DNA of 64,000 nucleotides from Mortierella alpina (lineage: Eukaryota > Mortierellomycota > Mortierellomycetes > Mortierellales > Mortierellaceae), in assembly GCA_029449245.1 (NCBI GenBank), contig JANATF010000012.1, positions 310,001 through 374,000 of the forward strand, given 5' to 3'. The translations under genes were made by a program, and so were the position numbers. This document shows, piece after piece, positions 12,446-24,000 of the stretch (position 1 is the first letter of the stretch; the number at the start of each line of letters is the position of its first letter). The notes under the pieces were generated by a model. It did no database searches and had not been told where the DNA came from. It was given only the letters and a program-made list of their open reading frames with translations.

Positions 12446-12762
12446 GATTTTTGAATCTTCGCGTCTCTTTTTTTGCTCACGCGAGGCCAGTAGGGGGTAC
12501 GAGATGCTGGGCAAAAATAAACAAAAGGACGAAAAAAAATAACAGCAAGCTGATTGAGTGCTCTTGGTTGACGAGCTCCAAGGCACGGCGCTTTGTCTGC
12601 CTGCTTGGATTCCTCTGCGGTCATTCCCTGCCTTTCCTTTACTCTTGTGCGATTGTTTCGCTTGTTCTCATTCGCGTCGTGATATCCTGGTCAGCGTCTT
12701 TGGCAAAAACTTTTTTTTTTTTCCTTTTTTTGTATTTTCTTTCTGCCGCCCAGTTCGAGAGG

Positions 12763-15700
12763 ATGCCTGTGCCAACCGCACAAAACCAGCATCGACCAAC
12801 AACCACAGCAGCACCGTCATCATCATCACTCTCATCGTCTCCGTCGTCACTAACACTGCCACCATCGCCATTGACGCTCTGTCAATCATCTCACACTGCC
12901 ACTTCACCACACGAGAAGATCGCGCCGTCTGATTCGACTGCAAAGTCTTCCGATCGCACAAACCCTGCCACAGCCCCGGCGGCAATAGCAACTGCAGCAG
13001 CCGGCGTCACGCCTCGAAGCACTATCTCCAACCTTACCACCAGCACCAGCGTCAGCACAACGGGCAGCATAATCAGCAGCACCGGCAGTATCAGCACGAC
13101 GATGAAGGCTGATCGCAAGATCGATCCGCTCTCTCCATCCGTGTCTAACACAGCAACCACTGCACACCAGCATCTCAACAGCAACAATCATAGTCATACC
13201 ACTACCACCACTAATACTACCAATAATAATAATGTGAGCAACCGGAGCACAGGCGGCAGCAGCAACAGCAAAAAGAGGAAGGCATCAGTCAGCGAACGAC
13301 GTCCCACTTCTCACGCCAACAACAATAAGAATAACAATCTCTCTGAAAGCACCTCTGACTCGGCCGTGACAGAGGATCTCTCCCATGTCCTCAAGCCGCT
13401 GTCGACCAACGCAAAGGACAAGAAGACAGCAGCAAGCCACGAAGATCCCAGCAGCAAAAAGGACGAAGGACAAGAATTTGTGGTCGAGATGACTGGCAAC
13501 TTGAGAAAGAAACGCATGGTTGCATCATCGCGTCGCACTCAAGGAGTTGGGCCTTCTTTGGAAGCTAACGGAGGAGAGGACACTCACAACAGCAGCAACA
13601 ACGACAACAACACTGGCAACCCTGCTAGTGTGGTGGAGAGCGAGCCGGAATCCAACGCGCGCCAACGCGCCTCGCTGAAGCAGTCTGATCCTAAAAGGAG
13701 GCGCAAGGCATCCGTCACGACTGCAGCAACAGCTGACGCGGATGCGCATAGCCATGGCACCAAGGGGACCAAGGGGACCAAGGCTACCAAGGCGAGCAAG
13801 GATGTCAAGAATGTAAAGGATGCCATCAGCAGCGACACCACAGTTGCAAGCAAAACCCAGCGCCGGTCTCATGCTGCTCATGCATCACCAGCAACCAGCG
13901 CTGTCGATGTTGCTTCAGAACTCAGCAAAGGCATCAAGGGCACCAGGTTGAACATTACGGAAGATATCCCTGCGGCTGCATCCCCTGCACCCTCTGCAGA
14001 GCCATCCTCGCAGAAACGGGTCCTACCCTCGCGCGGAGGGATGCTTCGTGACAAGAGTGCCATCCCCATGGAGGCAACGCTTCTAGGTAGGCTCACTCTC
14101 GCACCCCTTTTTTCTTTGCAAACATGTTGGCTAACGACACTAAGAAATCTAACCGCTCCTCCTTGTCTGACATCCTAGAACCGATCGTTCCTGCTGGGGA
14201 GTATATCCTTTACCTTGGTAGTGAGCAGTCGCTACAGAGAGCGACTCTGGACAGGAAGCGCGTTCCTCCAGCAACGTATGGCGGAGGAGAGGAGACAGAT
14301 GAAGACCTTTCGCCATCAGCCTCGACCTCAGGAACAGCAGCAACAGCCGCATCAGTGCCATCAGCCGAACCCCTTCCGCCAATCTCCATCTCGGGACAGT
14401 ACAGTAAACCCCCACCCTCCGCTGTGACCCATATCGAGGTTCCCCTCTTCAAACTCTGCAGCATTGGCCAGTTTCTGCAGGAAGAAAAGAAGCGCAAAAT
14501 GCTCTTACTGTCCAAGGCTCTCGCGAAAGCTGAGGCAGAGGCCGCTGCAGAGGCTCTCGCGAATGCCAAGACCAATGCCGTAGCAGCACCACAGTCATCC
14601 ACCTCGAGGACAGTCTCGACAAGACAAAAGCACAAGGAGATTGTTCAGAATCAACATGTCAGTGTCCAGACCGTCGTACCCTCCTCATCCGCCGTCTCTG
14701 CTCACCACCATCACCCCCATAGCAAACGGGCCATGACAACCAGCACCACTCTTGGAAAGATCGAGGGCATTGGCAGCAGCGCGGCTCCGGAAGAGATACT
14801 GTCGGATGAGGTGTACGAGAAACGGCATCGGAAGCAGGAGATGGCAGAGAAAAAAGTCAAGAACCGAGAGAAGGAAAAGCTACGACACGCCATGTATCAG
14901 CAGCAGCTCGTCGTAGAGAAACTTCGACATATGGAGATTAATCGATTGATGCCTATCAGCGCCTTTCGGTCTCTGCAAAAGAAGGAAGCCTGCGCAGGCA
15001 CAGACGACACGGCCTCGCCACCCCAACATCACCAACAGCAGCAACAGCAGCAGCAGTCGTTGATCTCACTCGCAGCGGCTAGGTTGATGCAGGATGAGTA
15101 TCATAGGCGACTGCTGCGTGAAGCGGAGGAGAATCTGAGGCGGTATGAGCAATTGGGGCTGGGCGAGAGCTCACAGGCAACGGTGGCCCCCGCATACTCG
15201 CCTTTCAGCCGCACCAGGAACCGACTTGTTCACTTGGGCTCGCTCTTGTCTCAACCAAAGGAGCAAGCCTTGGTCAACACGTCCTCATTCAGCACACGGG
15301 AGAAATCTGCGCATCAAAGGTCTGACAGTACTGGCAATGCGCGTAGTCGAAAGAAGGTCAAGGCTTCCATGCAGAGCTCAGATGCCACAGCGACAACAAT
15401 AGCGACAGCAACGTCTGTACGCCCCAGGGCCAAGATAGTCTCCTCAACTTCGTCTCCGCTTTCGCCCGCCCCCATATCCCCAGGTGCAACAACGACAGTG
15501 AGCCTCTCACAACAAAAGGCCAAGGCCAAGGCTACGACTGCTCCCTCACAGGAACCGCCACGACCTCCCAAGCCGATCACAACCTTTATCAAACCAGGAA
15601 GCGTGCTCGCATCTGGAGCACGTAAGAGTTCTAGAGTTGCACTTGCGTTTGGCGAAAAGGTTCCGATGCTGAACAGGATTGATTTCGACCTACCGATGGA

Positions 15701-16046
15701 CACATTTGTGGATTTGATCCAGGCGCGGTTCGGGGATGAGGAACCCGTTGTGAAATCTTACAGAAAGACGAAGAAGGAGAAGCAGGAGAGACAGGAGAGG
15801 GAGGAGAGGGAGGAAAACGAGAAGAAGGAGAGAGCAGAGAATGATCAGCAGCAAGCCCTCGCATCAGCTACCTCTGGGGAAATGGAAACGAACGACGATA
15901 CTAGCAACGGCAAGAGTGCTCAAGTAACGACGACGACGACGATACCTCTTCTATCAGGGTCTGCAAGCGCATCATCTGCTTCGTCATCGCTGTCGCTTTC
16001 ATCTGTAGCGACGACTACCTCCTCCGCATCAACTACAACTTTGTAA
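12763..16046 (+). CDS. Probable PEHE-domain (MSL1/KANSL1-like) protein
   Basis: Two exons, 12763-14086 and 14179-16046, joined in frame (1063 residues counted from the exons). The N-terminal 440 residues are Ser/Thr/Asn-rich with basic patches. Exon 2 holds conserved-looking segments: VTHIEVPLFKLCSIGQFL and LSDEVYEKRHRKQEMAEKK, followed by a charged helix. The second resembles the PEHE signature (acidic SDE, then KRH and E/K-rich helix) that binds MOF-type histone acetyltransferases in MSL1 and KANSL1. That assignment is by pattern only. The tail has a Glu/Arg helix (about 15770-15840) and Ser/Ala-rich end. Predicted nuclear. The start is the first Met after a T/CT-rich leader; upstream in-frame codons look like UTR. 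Confidence 0.6.
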
Positions 16047-16734
16047 TGTACTATAAAACGTCTTTTCTGTTTTCATCTTACTCATGAGAAACCTGCAAAT
16101 GGATTGGTACTGCACAGTCGGCGATTCTATGCCCATCTTAAGTCACAGTATCTCAGAATGTTTGACGCTGACTTGACAATAGGCGAATTATCATCAAAAC
16201 TTGCAAAAGGAACTGCACGCGGATGCATTGCTGCTATGGCAATGCTCTTCCGCCTGCAATTGAGCGAGATGATCGAGTGACACAAGGGCGAGTAGGGGTT
16301 ACATGTTCGAGCACAGCATGCATCCAAATATCGTTCCCACACTTCGTTTTGTGTTCTTTTTCTTCTTTTTCCTCTTTCCTCCTCGCCACATAACACTTCT
16401 CGCCCCAGCGACACTCTGCATCCCTCACCTCTCCTCCTTCTCTTGCGTCGAGAGATTAACCAGCGCCTCTCTGTCATAACGTTCTTTCTATTCAAACCAA
16501 AGACAGTAATCAAGAACAGACGTCAGGTACACATCATCTTTTTTTGAGTGGCCATAGGCACGGAAGAAGACAGACATAGCTTCGCAGTGTTTAACAACTT
16601 CAAGTCCGGGATATCTAGTCCGCTGTGTCTTCACATACTTTTCTGAAAATTTGATAATCGGTCTCTTCAGATAACTTGTCGACAATTGAGAAAGGTACGA
16701 GCATCAAATAGAGGAACCTGATAGCCTTGCTTGA
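16047..16734. other. Non-coding gap before the NLR relic
   Basis: Contains the 3' UTR of the PEHE-domain gene and T/C-rich DNA at 16330-16450. I see no gene. The left end of the NLR-like relic is not sharply defined within it. Confidence 0.4.
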
Positions 16735-19036
16735 CCGGAGGCTGTCATTGTACCGTTCTCGAGAAGCCAGATCAATGACTACGTCGATCAGTTTGTGCGA
16801 GATCCAGAGGTACACAAACTGCTAGGCGAGAGTCATGTCTGGAGCACTGAGGACTACATGAGCAAGCTACAGTCGATCCCCAATATGATGGCGCTTGTCA
16901 AAAACCCATTCCTGCTTTCGCTCTCGCTGAGGGCGCTGCCCCGTGTTGTCAAGGATGGGGTGGATCTCGCCAGCGTCAAGGTCACACGGCTGACTCTGTA
17001 CAGTACCTTTATCGATCAGTGGCTGGACATCAACAGACGTCGACTGGAGAACATAACCTTGTCAGCAGAGGCAGCGAAAGCACTGCAGGAGCTGCTTGAG
17101 GAGGGCTTTGCAGCAAGCGCCATCGAATTTTTAAAGAGTCTTGCGGCTGCCATTTTTAAGGAGCAAGGCGGAAATCCTGTTGTTCAGTACACGCCGAGAA
17201 GTGAATTTTTTGGTCCCGAGCCTGACGCGGTCCTCCTACGAGAGTCAAGCCCACTGTCGCGCTCAGGTGTCCAACATCGATTCATACACCGCTCGCTATT
17301 AGAGCACTTCTACTCTCGGCACATACAGGAGACAAATGCAGATAGGAGCTGCTGGACGGCTGAGGGCTCACAGGATATCGCCAACCAGCCATTGAGCCAG
17401 ACGAACCTTGTCAAGGAATCATCGATTATCGACTTTCTGGCTGAGCATGTCCAGAGCAATCTGGCTTTCAAGCAACTGCTCCATCAGATTATCGAGCTAT
17501 CCAAAACCGATGCTAACGCAAGTCAAGCAGCAGCGAACGCCATTACGATCTTGGTCCGGGCTGGTGCCACATTCATTGGTGCCGATCTTAGAGCTGTTCA
17601 GATTCCAGGAGCAGACTTGAGCGGCGGACAGTTCGATTCGGCACAACTGCAAGGAGCCGATTTGAGAAACACCAACGATCGCGGTATCTGGCTGCACAGG
17701 GCTGATTTGAGTGACGCACAAATGGCAGGCGCATAATTTGGTGAATGGCCGTTCCTGGACGAGGAGACTGGGGTGAAAAGCTGTGCATACTCGCCAGATG
17801 GGAAGACATTGGCCGTTTGGTCATAAGAATGGCACCATCAGTCTCTACACGACCGCCACTTGGGAAAAGACAAACAGATTGAGCGGCCATGACTCCGTTG
17901 TTAACAGCGTGGTGTTTTCGCCAAACAGCCAGCATATTGCCTCGGGGAGTTTGGACAACACAGTGCGGCTCTGGAACGCGCAGTCCGGTGCACCCGGTGC
18001 CATCCTAAGAGGTCATACGGACTCGGTTTGGAGCGTGGTGTTCTCGCCAAGCGGCCAGCAAATTGCCTCGGCCAGTAGCGACATGACGGTGCGGCTCTGG
18101 GACGCAGAAACTGGTACATCTGGCGCTATCCTAAGTGATCATGAGGACTGGATTTGGAGCGTGGCGTTTTCACCAAGCGGCCGACAGATTGCTTCGAGCA
18201 GTGGCGACAAAACGGTGGGACTCTGGGACGCACGGACCGGTGTCCCTGGCTCCATTTTGAGCGGTCACACCTCCGCTGTTAAGTGCCTAGCGTTTTCGCC
18301 AAACGGCCTGCAGAGAGCCACGGGCAGCTTGGACAACACGGTGCGGCTCTGGGACGCGCAGACAGGTGCGCCTGATGCCGTTCTAACCGACCATACAAAT
18401 TTTATCGCCAGCGTGCTGTATTCGCCAAACGGCCAACAGATTGCCTCTGGCAGTTGGGACAAGACGGTGCGGCTCTGGGACGCACAAACCGGTTCACCAG
18501 GCGCCATTCTAAGCGGCCACACCTCGGAGGTTACGAGCGTGGTGTTTTCACCGAGCGGCCAGCAGGTAGCCTCGAGCAGTTTGGGCAGTTTGGGCAACAT
18601 GGTGCGGCTTTGGGACGCACAGACTGGTGCACCTGGAGCCATCTTGAGCGGTCATACCGACTGGGTCCGGTGTGTGGTATTTTCGCCAAACGGTCAGCAA
18701 ATTGCCACGGCCGGTTCTGACGAGACGATGCGGCTTTGGGACGTGGCATCAAGTCGATGTTTGAAGGTGGTCAAGGGGTTTCATGGAGCCATTTCAAGTC
18801 TCGCCTGGAAAGCAGCTGGAAACGACCATTACCTTGTAACAGGCTGCTACGATAGATCTGTTCGCGTATGGAGAGTGACAGGGGATCGCCATCATGTTTG
18901 TTTACATTGGGGCTCTGGGCACGACCGTCTTGCCCTGTCAGATGCCAACATTTCAAACGTGCAGGGCTTAAGTAGGGTGAATAGGAGACTCTTGGAACAA
19001 CGCGGCGCTTCAGACAACTCCTCTAGTCTATGTTAG
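16735..19036 (+). pseudogene. 5'-truncated NACHT / pentapeptide / WD40 (NLR-like) gene
   Basis: The reading frame begins at 16735 directly after a TGA, with PEAVIVPFSRSQINDYVDQF, which matches the C-terminal part of fungal NACHT NTPase domains; the P-loop and Walker B parts are absent. Then comes a helical linker (LVKNPFLLSLSLRALPRVV), pentapeptide repeats (GADLRAVQIPGADLSGGQF, GADLRNTNDRGIWLHRADL) and nine WD40 units to the stop at 19034-19036. Two breaks separate the parts: a TAA at 17734-17736 where Gln (CAA) would be expected, and a one-base insertion near 17818 (extra T before GGTCAT). From 17783 the WD region is open. In fungi such proteins are heterokaryon-incompatibility or innate-immunity type receptors; this copy looks dead unless short introns hide the breaks. 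Confidence 0.8.
17880..18780 (+). repeat. Internally similar WD40 repeat array
   Basis: Seven consecutive 42-residue (126-bp) units with the recurrent core VVFSPSGQQIAS and TVRLWDAQTGAPGAIL, at about 17890, 18016, 18142, 18268, 18394, 18520 and 18655. Flanking degenerate units at about 17770 and 18780 bring the total to nine. The sixth unit carries a 9-bp tandem duplication (AGTTTGGGC twice, giving SLGSLG). The high unit-to-unit identity suggests recent homogenisation. Confidence 0.85.
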
Positions 19037-19222
19037 AAAGTGCACTGACTGAGTCATGATGCCTTTCTTTAAAACGTTTTCTCTTCGACGACGTGTTCTG
19101 GACCATGTTCATGCTTTTCTAAGACATCGTGCATACATGGATATGAATCACTTCAAAGGTTGTCATTTTATTGTAGCTTGACGATTTTAAAAAAACTGTA
19201 CAGCAAGAAGCATTAAAAGCAT

Positions 19223-20249
19223 TTACAGCTGGCCGGAGGCAGCAATGGTGACCTTCTTGCTGGGGGCACCGGAAGAGGTACCAAGAGCCTCGATCGCCTT
19301 GACAAGCTCCATTCCCTCGGTGACGCTGCCGAAGACGGTGTGCTTGCCATCCAACCAGGCGGTCTTGACGGTGCAGATGAAGAACTGCGAGCCGTTGGTG
19401 TTGGGGCCAGCGTTGGCCATGGAGAGGACACCGGGGCCAGTGTGCTTCAAGGTGAAGTTCTCGTCAGCGAACCTATAATGATGAAGAGAGGTAGGAGCTG
19501 TGTAAGAATTTCTTGTCGTTTGATATACATGTCCTTGGGCTGATTCAAAACCACTGTCTCTCTCTCTCGGTCTCTCCTCTATTAAACTTACTTCTCGCCG
19601 TAGATGGACTTGCCACCGGTACCGTTACCGCGGGTGAAATCACCACCCTGGAGCATGAACTGGGGGATGATGCGGTGGAAGGAGGAGCCGGCATAGCCGT
19701 AACCCTTCTCTCCAGTGCACAAGGCGCGGAAGTTCTCAGCGCACTTGGGGGTAACATCAGCGCGGAGCTCCATGACGATACGCTAATCATTTGAAAAGGA
19801 CGTGAACAGACGTTAATCACTGAAAACCATGCGTGGGGGAGAAAACGACTGTGTGCGACCATTTTAGATCATGTCCACCATGGGGAGGTATACGTACGCC
19901 AGCGGGCTGGTCGTTGATGGTGATATCGAAGAAAACTATCGAGTCGAGGTGGGACAGAGGACGTTGTTAAAAATAATTGATCCACACCGATGGTGTAATA
20001 TGACGAGCTTGCCATTGGGATACAGGAGTACGCGGTTGGAGCTGCTGATACGAGTTCCCACGATCAGGTCGATAGCAGCGACTCTTGCAGGCTGGACAAC
20101 GACCGCTTAGTGAGGCCTTTCACGTCGCAAACACGTCGCCTCCTGTGTCTTGCGGCTGCAGGTCAAGGTGCACGGTGACCATGTCGTACAAGCAGCTGCA
20201 GCAATATGCGTATGCGTGCAGACGATTCATTACCTTTGGGGTTGGCCAT
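19223..20249 (-). CDS. CPR1: Cyclophilin A, cytosolic peptidyl-prolyl isomerase
   Basis: Minus-strand exons 20234-20249, 19898-19935, 19592-19782, 19223-19472 give 164 residues, exactly the size of single-domain cyclophilin A. It starts [18 protein letters not shown] with no signal peptide. Active-site motifs are present: [16 protein letters not shown] (catalytic Arg, Phe, Met, Gln) and [12 protein letters not shown] (cyclosporin-contact Trp). Catalyses cis-trans isomerisation of X-Pro bonds and is the usual cyclosporin A receptor. The first coding exon is only 16 nt. Codon use is strongly biased to C/G-ending codons, as expected for high expression. Confidence 0.96.
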
Positions 20250-21072
20250 TATGATTGTGTTGTGGGTGGATGAGAGGATGAGTGAAGAGATGAAGAAAGA
20301 GAAAAAAAATATGACGAGCGGGTCGAGGGTGGTGTTTTTTCACCTCGTTTTTTTTTCACGCTGTTCGGGTTCCACGGCCTTCTCTCGCGTACGTGTGTTG
20401 AGATTCCAGGTCACCCTCAGCCGCATATGCAACATGGCCGTTGAGAACAAAATCCGTACAGATGACATCAAGGGTGCCCCTGTTTTTTTAAACGTTGTTG
20501 GCAGGAAATACAGACTATGCCGTCACCTTTTCCTTCGACCTGCAGTGCTAGGCGATAAGGCGTCTAGTTAGGCGGCTATTCGCCCTCACGCTTGGCCTTT
20601 TGCCCACCGCGACAGCACCCTTTCAAGCACGGCGAGACTCTGCACCTCGCGCCTGACGCCCTTCCTCGCCACAGCAACGCACCCTCGACTAGGTCTTGCA
20701 ACGAGCTTTGGACTGGTAAGCGACCTTGCTGACTGGCAGCAACAGCAACACTGCCCGCGCTAATGAAGGACACGTCCAGCGAATCTGCTCAAAATGGCAT
20801 TACACGGGAGTGCATTCAACTCACCACCTCTATTCTCTTGATTCTGAACGCCTGCGTTCTCAGTAGTCTATCGATACCTTCTCGCCCTTCCTGTCTGTGG
20901 ACTCGCTCTCAGGCGACATCTGAGCAAAAGCGCCGCTATAAGAACTAAAGTGTTGTCCTCGGTAAGGCAACGAGGCAGACTCTTGCTGCACGATCCTCGC
21001 TTTGAAGCAAAAAGAGTACAGTCCACTAACAACGTTACCTTTGTATGAAGCAGGACGCTCGCTCTGCTCAAA
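20250..21072. other. Divergent promoter region between cyclophilin and tuberin
   Basis: 823 bp containing both 5' regions. Poly-A/T and pyrimidine tracts occur near 20300-20350. No tRNA or ORF that I can support was seen. Confidence 0.4.
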
Positions 21073-24000
21073 ATGACAAGTAGGCCCAAGCCCACGCCGT
21101 CCAAACTTAACAGCTTCTTCAAGTTTCGCCTTTCGACCAAGGAGACCACGCTACACGAAACGCTGCGGCTCGACTCTGCAAAACCCACCGATCCCATCGA
21201 TGCCAACGAGATTGTTCAGCAGCTTCTCCCGGGAGCAAACAGCCTACAGTCGCGTCTCAGGACACTGGATGAGCTCAGCACGATCGTTCTGAATTATCCG
21301 TTTCAGCATATCAGCGAACTTTGGGTGGCGGTCGAAGATCTCCTGGAAGCTGGCGTCCCTCATAATGCTCGAAAGGCAGTCTGGGCCTTCATGATTGCCT
21401 GCATTCGCGGTCAGTTCGAGGATCTGGGAATGCTCCGTGCCATCTTTTACCAGGCCATCAACAACCACGAGATTTGGGAAGACTTTGACGACAAGCTACA
21501 GGCGCTTAAGGAACTGACAAACAATGGGCGGGATGTCTATGGCTTTGAAAAGAACATTGTGCGCCTGCTCGCCCACTGGATTGCCTCGAGCTTTGAACAA
21601 GCCAAGGTTAGCCAGCACATGAGCCATCAGCGCCTCGGTATGCAAAAGTCGACCACCTCGCTCGCCTCCCTCAGCAGCACACCACAGCACATCCTATTGC
21701 AGAAACCGATCCCGCATTTCGATACCACCATGGCGCTCCTGATCAATATCGTCAAGTTCAACTTTGTTTTCTTTGACGAAATGGAGATTGCTAGTTTGCT
21801 TGATCTGTTGCACACGATCTGTATCAATGCTCCAGAGGACACACCCCACACAATCGGCTTTCTGGATGTCATCGTCCGGTACGGCTACGTGCCCTCGGAA
21901 GGTCTCTCGACATTTCTCAAAATCCTCTGTCATACGACACTCTCGGATCTCTATCGCGAGCAAGCATGGACAATCACCCTCAATCTGATGAAGAGTCACA
22001 GCGCGCATAGTGCCATCCGACTCTTGTGCCTCAACTTGCGATCCAAGGGTGGATCCGTGCTCTCACTAGCTCAAATGCGCGTTGTTCAAGGATCTATCCG
22101 GCTGCTGCAGCGGTCAGTTTGGGGCGGAACCCCTATCAACACACTTACCGTCTCCCACTCCACAGTTCTATGGTCACTCAAGAGCGCCGTCAACTTCAAG
22201 TCAAAGGAGGTCGACCAGGACATTATTCGCAGTCTAAGTGTACTATTGGAGACGCATGCTACCGCGGCAGGATTGGGCGATCTGGAGTTTGAAATCATTC
22301 TAGACATCCTGGAAGGACTATCGGAACTAGTGAGCGAAAAATTGCCAGGGGATCAAACGACGACGAATCCGTTCACATTTGGATCGGGATCAAACCAGTC
22401 AAAAGCTGCCCACCACCACCCGAGCAACGCTTTGCGTGAGGCATATGGGAACCTTCTGTATCTGTTCGTTGGACTCTATAACGCCAAGCAGATACCCGGA
22501 ATCGCCGCCCGTCTGATGGCTCTCTTGGCCTCATTGCAGGACCATTTGCCAGAGGAAACTATGCTGCTGTTGCTGGAATACTATCACTCGGAGCACCAAT
22601 TTTACCCATATACCCCAGACTGGCTCGAGAGACTGCACAACCTCATTCACATGTCGCTTATTCGAGATAAGCGGCCCCAAGTGCGTTCCAAGGCGCTTAC
22701 CATTGCGCTGGATGTGTACGAATCCTCGCTCGACTTTTTCCATGATGCCATCGTCACGACCGTCTTCATGCCCGTATTCGACCACCTGGACTCTGAAGCA
22801 GATATGGCACTGGCCTCGCGGGTCTCCGCGCTGCTGATTAGTGCGACCCGGGTTGCCTCCGACGACCTCTTCCCGAAATTGCTAGACAGGTTGGTTCATA
22901 GCATCCGCTGCACCTGTCACATCCAGAAGCCAGCGTCGACCACCAGTTCAACGCAGCCGTCCCTTGCCTCTCGATTGGGGATGTCCTCGTCCCTATCCTC
23001 CAACGCTCAACAGCTCTCCCAGCCACCCAGCGCTAAACGAGCCTGCCAGTCATTACAAGCGGCCATCGGTATCATCGACCTTTTCCAACATGCCTTGTAC
23101 GACCCCAATGGTGCCTCTAGAGTCGACACTTTTTTCAGCCTGCTGGTTGGACTCGCCGTTAATCAAGATATCCACAAGGCAAGCAGGCTGGTCCTTCTTG
23201 ACTTCTTACTATGTCTCAGGGTGGATCTCGACCATAGGATCTTTTGCTCCAATGCCAGTACCATTGAGAGCATGACCGCAGCCACAGAACAGCTGCTGAG
23301 CGATGAGACACGACAAGATAGAAGCGACCGAATCCTAGCAGCAAGCGGGGTCGGAAACGCAAGGATCACTGGAATAACAACTGCTACGCACGGAGCTTCC
23401 TTGCCAAGACAGCCTACAGGACAATCCTCGTCTCATCCCTCGCTCAATTGGAAGCCTCTGATGCAAGGCAGGACCATGCAGGCAAGCCCGTACGTCATAT
23501 CGTATCTGGAGATCGCATCCACCACAGCCGACAGCTCTGCTGACGATACCCTTCCGGCACCACTCGTCGGGTGTGCCAAAGTGATTCTAAACATCCCGCT
23601 GTACATGACTGGCGTTCTGTCGATTCTTGAGCAGGAGAAGGACTTTGAGATTTACTCCTTCGTTATCCAGCGTCTGCCATCACAACTGTTCAACAAGCAC
23701 CTTTTTTGCAATAGCTCTGAGCAAATCACCAAACTCCACAGTGTCCTTGTCGAGATGACTCTTCGCGACAAAATCCCGGATTCGCTCCGCAATCTACCGC
23801 TTAGCGCCAAACGACACAACATCCATATTCTCGCCTACAAGGTCTTGGTCATTTTACTTTGCTACCACAGCAAGTTCAGTACAAAGGAATTGCACGACCT
23901 TGTGCATGCGTTCGTCGTAGGCCTCCAGCGGCAGGCAACTTGCGCCAAGATCTGTATTCATGCCCTGGCAGTATGTTGTTACGAGCTGCCACAGTCGATG

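Noticed and set aside
12442-12762. Extension of the PEHE-domain ORF upstream to 12442
   Set aside because: The added residues translate T/CT-rich leader, overlap the MetAP1 stop region, and start at the end of another gene; the Met at 12763 is more plausible.
12904-13197. Ala/Val-rich minus-strand ORFs over the PEHE gene N-terminus
   Set aside because: Shadows of Ser/Thr/Asn-repeat coding sequence.
18030-18780. WD40 repeats considered as a CRISPR or satellite array
   Set aside because: The 126-bp period codes for 42-residue WD units with conserved GH/WD positions; it is protein repeat, not CRISPR or satellite.
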